Below are positions 34,704 through 41,364 of a DNA stretch of 44,347 nt, in pieces. The stretch's first letter is position 1; every line of letters starts with the position of its first letter. The translations under genes and the position numbers were made by a program. The DNA lies in contig NZ_JNVB01000042.1 in NCBI RefSeq assembly GCF_000770305.1, forward strand, positions 1-44,347, in the 5' to 3' direction. The notes under the pieces are model-generated. The model was not told the origin of the DNA. It did no database searches and saw nothing but the letters and a program-made list of their open reading frames with translations. Source of the stretch: Erwinia oleae. GTDB lineage: Bacteria; Pseudomonadota; Gammaproteobacteria; Enterobacterales; Enterobacteriaceae.

Positions 34704-36137
34704 ATGTCAGAACACGATAATCCGCACGCAGTCCCGAAGGCCTTACCGGTGGGCTACCGCTTTAACGAGTTTGAAATCAAGGAAGTGATTGGCGGCGGCG
34801 GCTTTGGCATTGTCTATCGCGCCTGGGATCACCAACTTGAACGTACCATCGCCATTAAAGAGTTCATGCCTGCCTCGCTGGCGGTGCGTAATGACGATTT
34901 AACGCTGGTGCTGCGCAGCGATCGCTTCAGCAAAACCTTTCTTGCCGGTTTGAACAGCTTTATTCAGGAAGCGCGGCTGCTGGCCCGCTTTAATCACCCC
35001 AATCTGCTGCATGTGCTGCGCTTCTGGGTGCAGAACGATACCGCCTATATGGGCACCGCTTTTTATACCGGCACCACACTTTCTCAACTGCACAGTAAAC
35101 GGCCCGAAATGGTGAGCGATGCGTGGATACGCACGCTGCTGCCGCCGCTGTTCGGGGCCATTAACACCATCCATCAGGAAGGCTATCTGCATCGCGATAT
35201 CTCGCTGGACAATATCCAGATTCAGGAGAACGGCGTGCCGGTGCTGCTGGATTTTGGCTCCGCGCGCAAGGCGATTGGCAACCTTTCTGACGAAACGGAA
35301 ACCATGCTCAAGCCTGGCTTTGCGCCTATTGAGCAGTACAGCGACGACAACGAAAGCGAGCAGGGCACCTGGACTGATATTTATGCACTGGGCGCGGTGC
35401 TGCATACGCTGGTGGTGGGTGCGCCGCCGCCGGTCAGCGTGGTGCGCAGCATTGAAGACAGCTATCAGCCGCTGATGACGCTGCGGCCGGCGGGGTATTC
35501 GCTGTCGTTGCTGAACGCAATCGATCGTGCGCTGGCGCTACAGCCGGAAGATCGTCCGCAAACCGTGGACGATCTGGCCGCGCTGATGGAACTATCGCCA
35601 ACCGATATCAATGAGATACACGAGGTGAAAATCAGCGGGCCAGGCACCATGTTGGTGCCGGTTGAGGCAGAGCCAGAGGTGCCGCCGAAAAGCGCGACGC
35701 TGAAGCGTTTTATCGTACCCGGACTGATTGCTGCTGGCGTGCTGGTCGGCATTGGCGTCGGCGCGATGATTGCCGGCGGCGACAGCAACCCGCCGCCGCC
35801 GACCGCGACTGTCCGCGCCGATGCGGCCGCGCCTGTGGTGCCCTCTGAAACGGCGAGCGTTGCCGTGCCGGTTGAAACCACCAAACCAGTAGAAAAACCG
35901 GTCAGCCCGCCGCCGCCGCCGGAGCCGATTGCACAGGTTTACATCAAGCTGCTGCCGGGCGACAAAGTCGCCATGAATGGCGATCCGCAGGCGCTGGTGC
36001 CGTCACCGAACGGCTTCGCGCTGTTGCAGCTACCGCCAGGCAACTACCGCTTCAGCATCAGCAACAGTGGTAAAACGCGCGATCAAAGCATCAACGTCGA
36101 TCGTGAAGGCGTCTGGCTGCTCGACCCGCAAAGTTAA
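34704..36137 (+). CDS. ppkA: T6SS serine/threonine protein kinase PpkA
   Basis: PpkA phosphorylates the FHA protein and so promotes T6SS assembly; PppA reverses this. The 477-residue protein has a full kinase domain: glycine loop GGGGFG (from residue 30), Lys52 in AIKEF, HRD (163-165, HRDISLDNIQ) and DFG (183-185). After a linker there is a single membrane helix at about 336-358 and a Pro-rich segment, then a small periplasmic domain (IKLLPGDKVAMNGDPQ) of the PEGA-like kind. The ATG at 34704 is chosen because the upstream extension overlaps clpV. Confidence 0.92.
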   Translation: MSEHDNPHAVPKALPVGYRFNEFEIKEVIGGGGFGIVYRAWDHQLERTIAIKEFMPASLAVRNDDLTLVLRSDRFSKTFLAGLNSFIQEARLLARFNHPNLLHVLRFWVQNDTAYMGTAFYTGTTLSQLHSKRPEMVSDAWIRTLLPPLFGAINTIHQEGYLHRDISLDNIQIQENGVPVLLDFGSARKAIGNLSDETETMLKPGFAPIEQYSDDNESEQGTWTDIYALGAVLHTLVVGAPPPVSVVRSIEDSYQPLMTLRPAGYSLSLLNAIDRALALQPEDRPQTVDDLAALMELSPTDINEIHEVKISGPGTMLVPVEAEPEVPPKSATLKRFIVPGLIAAGVLVGIGVGAMIAGGDSNPPPPTATVRADAAAPVVPSETASVAVPVETTKPVEKPVSPPPPPEPIAQVYIKLLPGDKVAMNGDPQALVPSPNGFALLQLPPGNYRFSISNSGKTRDQSINVDREGVWLLDPQS

Positions 36138-36170
36138 CCTTTTTCCGCCCACCCCTACAGGGAGTTTATT

Positions 36171-38708
36171 ATGTTTGATCGCATTACCGCGCAGCTGCCG
36201 GTGGAGGGCCTGCGCTTCTGGAAATTCGGCGGCAGCGAGGCCCTCTCCACCGCTTTCAGTTTCACGCTGCAACTGCTGGGCGAGGACGCCCGCGTTGACG
36301 GCCGGACGCTCCTCGGCAAACCGGTCACCGTCACCGTTCCCCTGCCGGGCCTGGTCACCGCGCCACGTTATTTCAACGGAAAAATCACCGCCGTCTCGGT
36401 CGGCAGCCAGGCGCTGAACGACACGCGCTACGCCGTTTACACCCTCATCGTGGAGTCCGACCTGTGGCCGCTGACCCGCGATAAAAACCAGCGCATTTTT
36501 CAGGGACAGACGGTGCCGCAGATGGTGAAAACGGTGCTGGGCGGCTACGGGGTGACGGTGGAGGACCAGCTGAGCGGGCGCTACCGCGTCTGGGAATACT
36601 GCGTGCAGTACCAGGAAAACAGCGTTGACTTCATCAGCCGCCTGATGGCGCTGGAAGGCATTTACTGGTACTTCCGCCATGCGGCAGACAGCCACACGCT
36701 GGTGCTGGCGGACAGCGCTGAGCAGCATAAACCCTTCCCCGGTTATGAAAGCATCCCGTACCACCTCACGGCCTCCGGCGGCAGCACGTCGGAGGAAGGT
36801 CTCACCGGCTGGTTCGCCACGGAGCGCGTGACGCCGGGGCTTTACAGCACCGACGACTACGACTTCCGCAAGCCGAACGCGTGGCTGCTGCATGCGCGGC
36901 AGAACCCGGCGTCGCCCTCGCCGGGGCAGATTGACGTCTATGACTGGCCGGGGCACTTCGTCGACCACGACCACGGCGAGGCCTACGCGCGCATCCGCCA
37001 GCAGGCGTGGCAGGCAGAGCACCGCCGCATCAGCGCCGGCGGCACCGCGTCGGGCCTGGCGCCCGGGCACACCTTCACGCTGACGAAGGCGCCGCACCCG
37101 GCCGACAACGGCGACTACCTTATCCTGTCGGCGACCTACGCGTTTGAGGAGAACAGCTACGCCAGCGGCGGCGGCGACAGCACGCATCACACCGACATCA
37201 CGGTGATACCGGCGGCGGTGACCTTCCGGCCGGTGTATGACAAGCCGTGGCCGCGCACGCACGGCCCGCAGACGGCGAAGGTGACAGGCCCGGCGGGCGA
37301 GTCCATCTGGACCGACAAATACGGCCGCATTAAGGTGAAATTCCACTGGGACCGTGAAGCGAAAGGCGACGACACCAGCTCGTGCTGGGTACGGGTGTCC
37401 AGCGCGTGGGCGGGCCAGGGGTTCGGCGGGGTGCAGATACCGCGCGTGGGCGATGAGGTGGTGGTGGACTTCATCAACGGCGACCCGGACCGGCCGATAG
37501 TGACCGGCCGCGTCTATAACGAGGCGAGCATGCCGCCGTGGGCGCTGCCGGCGGCGGCGACGCAGATGGGTTTTCTCAGCCGCTCGAAGGACGGTTCGGC
37601 GGAGAGCGCCAACGCGCTGCGCTTTGAGGACAAAGCGGGCGAGGAGCAGCTGTGGGTGCAGGCGCAGAAAGACATGGAGGTGAACGTGAAGGCGGACGCC
37701 AGCCGGTCGGTGGGAAAGAACCACACGCATTACGTGGGTGAAAATGAAGCGCACCGGGTGGCGGGCGGTCGCATTCAGGGGGTGAAGGCGAATGAAACGG
37801 TGCTGACCGGCAGTAGAAAAAGCGATGCCGCGGTTGATGAGTACGTGCTGGCATCGGGCACCACGCTGCGGCTGGTGTGTGGTGAAAGCGCCATTGAGCT
37901 GACGGCGGCCGGGCAGATAAACATGACCGGGAAAGGTTTTAATATATTTGTGGAGGGGCACGGCTACATCAATACCAGAGACGGTAAGCTGAACCTGAAC
38001 GACGGCACGGCCGCGGCGAACGTCGCGCCGGGGGCAGGACATAAAAAAGATATTGTCAGCGCACTGGAGGCGCTGTTTCCGGCAAAAAAGAATGAAAGGA
38101 TGTTGCCTGCTACAGGCTCTTCACAAGCGGAGCAGACATTAGCAAATCCTCCCAAACTTACGCCATTTGGCAAACAAGTTGATAGTTTGGTGAGTAAATC
38201 ACCAACTTTGAGCAGGGATCTGGATACACTGGATAAAAGGAGATGGGTGATTAGGGAAGGTCCGGCAGGGAAAGGCACTTTTGCTGACAGAAGTAATAAG
38301 TCTGTCAATATCGATAGTAATGAGCTTACACAACCTGAACGGGCTGTGCAGGCTTTATCACATGAGATCGGACATGCGCTCTATACGCCTGAAACAGACT
38401 TAACGTCGAAAGAGGCATATCTCAATAGTGCATTGAGCGATGAGGGTGCCGCCACTTTAAAGAATATTGAAGTGCAAAGAGAAATATTAAAGAATGGTGG
38501 TAATGATATCGGTATTGCAGGAAACTCCGCAAATAAGGATAGCTACAATATGATTTACGATAAAATGGTGAGTAAATCAATAGGAAGAAAAACGGCTGAA
38601 GAGCAAATTGGTCGGATCTTCGGGAAAGGGGAAGTTACATCGACTACTGGTGACAGTTACGAAAAATATTATGGAGGTTGGTATGATAAAACTTACCCGA
38701 ACAAATAA
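36171..38708 (+). CDS. vgrG: VgrG (TssI) spike with C-terminal metallopeptidase extension
   Basis: VgrG trimers form the T6SS spike. Residues about 1-500 are the gp27/gp5-like VgrG core (FSFTLQLLGEDA, YCVQYQENSVDFISRLMALEGIYWYF, KVKFHWDREAKGDDTSSCWVRVSSAWAG, IPRVGDEVVVDFINGDPDRPI). A beta-helical needle follows (about 500-640). From about residue 625 (base 38045) the DNA becomes AT-rich and codes for an extra domain of about 220 residues. It has a zinc motif HEIGH (731-735) and a nearby Glu758 that could be the third zinc ligand. This is an evolved VgrG carrying a putative peptidase toxin. The substrate is unknown. Confidence 0.9.
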   Translation: MFDRITAQLPVEGLRFWKFGGSEALSTAFSFTLQLLGEDARVDGRTLLGKPVTVTVPLPGLVTAPRYFNGKITAVSVGSQALNDTRYAVYTLIVESDLWPLTRDKNQRIFQGQTVPQMVKTVLGGYGVTVEDQLSGRYRVWEYCVQYQENSVDFISRLMALEGIYWYFRHAADSHTLVLADSAEQHKPFPGYESIPYHLTASGGSTSEEGLTGWFATERVTPGLYSTDDYDFRKPNAWLLHARQNPASPSPGQIDVYDWPGHFVDHDHGEAYARIRQQAWQAEHRRISAGGTASGLAPGHTFTLTKAPHPADNGDYLILSATYAFEENSYASGGGDSTHHTDITVIPAAVTFRPVYDKPWPRTHGPQTAKVTGPAGESIWTDKYGRIKVKFHWDREAKGDDTSSCWVRVSSAWAGQGFGGVQIPRVGDEVVVDFINGDPDRPIVTGRVYNEASMPPWALPAAATQMGFLSRSKDGSAESANALRFEDKAGEEQLWVQAQKDMEVNVKADASRSVGKNHTHYVGENEAHRVAGGRIQGVKANETVLTGSRKSDAAVDEYVLASGTTLRLVCGESAIELTAAGQINMTGKGFNIFVEGHGYINTRDGKLNLNDGTAAANVAPGAGHKKDIVSALEALFPAKKNERMLPATGSSQAEQTLANPPKLTPFGKQVDSLVSKSPTLSRDLDTLDKRRWVIREGPAGKGTFADRSNKSVNIDSNELTQPERAVQALSHEIGHALYTPETDLTSKEAYLNSALSDEGAATLKNIEVQREILKNGGNDIGIAGNSANKDSYNMIYDKMVSKSIGRKTAEEQIGRIFGKGEVTSTTGDSYEKYYGGWYDKTYPNK

Positions 38709-39201
38709 AATATTCGTTTTTCTGGTTCTGTTTTTAATAAACATTAATACAACCTGGGGGATGGAAATGAAAAATGAAAATATTTGGGAATTTATTAAAA
38801 CTGTGCAAATAACCTTGCAGCAATCTCAAAGTAAAATAATTGACTCTGCTGGCCTTTCTTTTAAATTACAACGAGAAACAAATAATACAGTTTATTTTAC
38901 TGGACAGGCACTGATGTTAAAAGACCAGATCGCCATTAATAACGTGGATCTCAGGGTCAGTAAAGGGAAAAACGTCCAACCTGCTTTCTTATCTTTCGAG
39001 GTGTCAGGTAAGTGCATTTCTAAATCGGATGTAAAAGAAAAATATCCTGATTTAAGCCTGACAGGTACACCTGGTGGTAGGTCACTGGATGAAACAACCA
39101 GTTACACAACTGTACCTGATGCTAATGGCATGACGCTTACCTTCAGTTTTGCCGAGAGAAATCCCGATTGTCTTAAAAGAGTGATCTTCGATTCAATCTG
39201 A
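38683..39201 (+). CDS. Putative exported immunity protein for the VgrG toxin domain
   Basis: A 172-residue protein with a signal peptide (TNKIFVFLVLFLININTTWG). It starts at ATG 38683 with a strong GGAGG five bases upstream and overlaps the vgrG end by 26 bases, so it is coupled to the toxin. The mature protein has two cysteines (VSGKCISK, NPDCLKR). Position, coupling and export indicate immunity against a periplasm-acting VgrG extension (inference). I do not recognise the family. Confidence 0.65.
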   Translation: MIKLTRTNKIFVFLVLFLININTTWGMEMKNENIWEFIKTVQITLQQSQSKIIDSAGLSFKLQRETNNTVYFTGQALMLKDQIAINNVDLRVSKGKNVQPAFLSFEVSGKCISKSDVKEKYPDLSLTGTPGGRSLDETTSYTTVPDANGMTLTFSFAERNPDCLKRVIFDSI

Positions 39202-39398
39202 TTCAGGTTTAAATAACACTTTCGCTTATTCAGGTGTAATATTATACGGCTGCTTTCTGGTATATAATATATAATTTAGTCCTCCATCGTAAGCACCTGA
39301 TGGCACCACATCAAACTGATGGATGTTTATTGAAAAGGTCTGGTTAAGCGATATGAAAAATTATGAGTTTTTAATTTGTCAAACAATGGGAATGTAAT

Positions 39399-40175
39399 AT
39401 GAAGGGTTTGGCAAAAATTACAATCTTGATATTATATTTTCTTCTGAGCTTTAATGCGTCCTCTGTGGGCGAGGTGCGTCAGTTTTCTTTACCCGATAAT
39501 CCGGAGTTAATATTTAAAGATAAAGAGTTAAACAGGAAGATGAAAATATTACTGGGTGGGTGTTATAGTGATTTTATCAATAATTTCGAGATTTATGGTG
39601 AGCCAAAGTTAACGCCATCAGGTGGTTTTTTTACCGAAGGTTGGATGCAAGATCTACGAATGGAAAATGCTTCAGCCATGGTTGTTGAACCCAACGGGGG
39701 AATATACGTGGCCTGGTTGATTCCTGAGAATGGAAAGATTGAATATCGCACTAACGTTAAATCTGGCAGAGCAGTTAATTCATATATAAAAGATTGGGCG
39801 GAGCGATTCAGCAATGTTTCATTTGATGAGAAAAAATATACTTCAAATCAGATAAGTGAGGAACCGTTAGTTCGCCATTTCGATAGTCAGAAATTCACTA
39901 TTAACCTCACCTTAATCTGCTCTGAAGAAGATTCTGGTTGCAATAGTGTATTATATGAGGGGAAGCGGCGTTCCGATGGCGCAACATTGATGCTAAAAGG
40001 TAAAGCAATAAGATCTCGCTGTGAAAAAGATATTTGCCCTGTAAACTCTTATCGGTTTGTTAACAATGGTACGGTTTATCTACTGGATACTCACCTGTCC
40101 TCTTTGATGGTTATTGATAAAAAGGGCATAGTTCTGCTCGATGAAAAAGGTAGCTGGTCTTATGGTAATAAGTAG
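39399..40175 (+). CDS. Exported protein of unknown function in the vgrG island
   Basis: A 258-residue protein with a signal peptide (MKGLAKITILILYFLLSFNASS) and several cysteines (GGCYSDF, LICSEEDSGCNS, SRCEKDICPVN), consistent with disulphides in the periplasm. The 197-base gap before it has no gene. It is AT-rich like its neighbours. It may be an additional or orphan immunity protein; no family is recognised. Confidence 0.55.
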   Translation: MKGLAKITILILYFLLSFNASSVGEVRQFSLPDNPELIFKDKELNRKMKILLGGCYSDFINNFEIYGEPKLTPSGGFFTEGWMQDLRMENASAMVVEPNGGIYVAWLIPENGKIEYRTNVKSGRAVNSYIKDWAERFSNVSFDEKKYTSNQISEEPLVRHFDSQKFTINLTLICSEEDSGCNSVLYEGKRRSDGATLMLKGKAIRSRCEKDICPVNSYRFVNNGTVYLLDTHLSSLMVIDKKGIVLLDEKGSWSYGNK

Positions 40176-40327
40176 AATCTAATACTCAATAAACTGCTGA
40201 CTCAGCGAGTTACGCACTTGAAAGTGCAACGGCTCTTGTTATTAATGCCGGATGGTAAATTTAACATGCTCCGGGTAACTATTTTGATAACAGATTGATC
40301 CCTCTCCGGGAAAGTGATGATTTTATT

Positions 40328-40711
40328 ATGTCCGGGAAATTAAATGTGTTTTGTCTGTGTTTTGTTATTGTGTTTCTTTTAAGTCCTGTCTGTCAAAGTA
40401 AAGCGTATCAACAAGTTAAAACTGTCAGGCAGCATGAAAATCATGAGGATCGCGCTGTAATGGCCGTTTATCAGGCGGTTAAGAAATATAATCTCTCCAC
40501 GCTAAACGATCATTGTATTGCTTATGATTTTGACGATATTTCTGATATTCACTATTTCATTGTCAGAGTGCGTGAGATCAATACAGACACTATCTGTAAA
40601 GGTGATTACAATATCTCATTTAATTTATTCAGCTTTAAAGTAAGTCGTAAAGACTATTCTTTGCTGACGGATAAAGATTCGAAAGATGGGGTTTTTCACC
40701 CTCTGCATTAG
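40328..40711 (+). CDS. Small exported protein of unknown function in the vgrG island
   Basis: A 127-residue protein with a signal peptide (LNVFCLCFVIVFLLSPVCQS). Mature segments are AVMAVYQAVKKYNLSTLNDHC and CKGDYNISFNLFSFKVSRKDY. An in-frame ATG at 40295 would add eleven polar residues before the signal sequence, so ATG 40328 is preferred. It is possibly an orphan immunity protein, judged only by export and place. The gap 40712-40917 after it holds no gene that I can support. Confidence 0.5.
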   Translation: MSGKLNVFCLCFVIVFLLSPVCQSKAYQQVKTVRQHENHEDRAVMAVYQAVKKYNLSTLNDHCIAYDFDDISDIHYFIVRVREINTDTICKGDYNISFNLFSFKVSRKDYSLLTDKDSKDGVFHPLH

Positions 40712-40917
40712 TTTAAGTTTTTTTAATAAACTGATTTTCTAAAGGAGGTTTTTTATAAGGAAAGGGTACGCTGGGACCGGTTTTGGGAGGCAGCTGTTAT
40801 CTTAAAATGACAATGGAAAGAGCCAATTTCTTTTCAAATAATAAAAATAAGTAAGCTGAATAATTCATCAATTATACCTATCGAAATTTCTCATATATCA
40901 CTAATCAGGTAATACCT

Positions 40918-41361
40918 ATGCAATATCATCTTAATGAAGGATCTTTTTCGCTGCATAACAGCAGTTGGCTGGACAACAGCATGAACGTGCTGCGGGATGA
41001 TGCGCATGGCATTACGATCGTGGTCAGCCGTGGCCCGATTCCGGACGGCACCGATTTCGAGCAGGAGTTTCATCGCCAGTGGGATACGCTGCGCACGCAG
41101 ATGACGGGCCTGCAACAGTCTGACTTTGTCCGCGTCAACGTGGGCGAGCGCCAGCAAATTCGCGGCGTACAGGTAAGCAGCCATTTCGAGCGTAACGGTC
41201 AGACGCTGTATCAACATCAGCTTGCCGTACAGGCGGAAGGAAAACCGACACTGATGGTCTTCACGTTTTCCGCGCTGCGCCCTTTTACCGATGAGGATGC
41301 GGTACGTTGGGAACAACTGAAAAACACCTTAATGCTTCATAATCCGGGACAGGATGCCTGA
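40918..41361 (+). CDS. Eag-type T6SS effector chaperone (DcrB/DUF1795 family)
   Basis: Eag chaperones bind and shield the N-terminal membrane segments of prePAAR effectors and help load them on VgrG. The 147-residue protein has the DcrB/DUF1795 pattern: YHLNEGSFSL at the start, MNVLRDDAHGITIVVSRGPIP, QTLYQHQLAVQ and a C-terminal FTDEDAVRWEQLKNTL. It directly precedes the prePAAR-Rhs gene with a three-base gap, the standard arrangement for this pair. Confidence 0.9.
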   Translation: MQYHLNEGSFSLHNSSWLDNSMNVLRDDAHGITIVVSRGPIPDGTDFEQEFHRQWDTLRTQMTGLQQSDFVRVNVGERQQIRGVQVSSHFERNGQTLYQHQLAVQAEGKPTLMVFTFSALRPFTDEDAVRWEQLKNTLMLHNPGQDA

Positions 41362-41364
41362 GTA

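Noticed and set aside
36030-38042. Very long open frame on the minus strand opposite ppkA and vgrG
   Set aside because: It is a shadow of the GC-rich vgrG gene; its product is low-complexity, rich in Arg/His/Val, and without domain signatures.
39353-39397. 14-codon frame ending just before the exported protein gene at 39399
   Set aside because: Too short, with no ribosome-binding site and no amino-acid bias typical of a leader peptide.
40188-40235. Short GCACTT/AAGTGC hairpin after the exported protein gene
   Set aside because: The loop is very small and no T-run follows, so it is not a convincing terminator.
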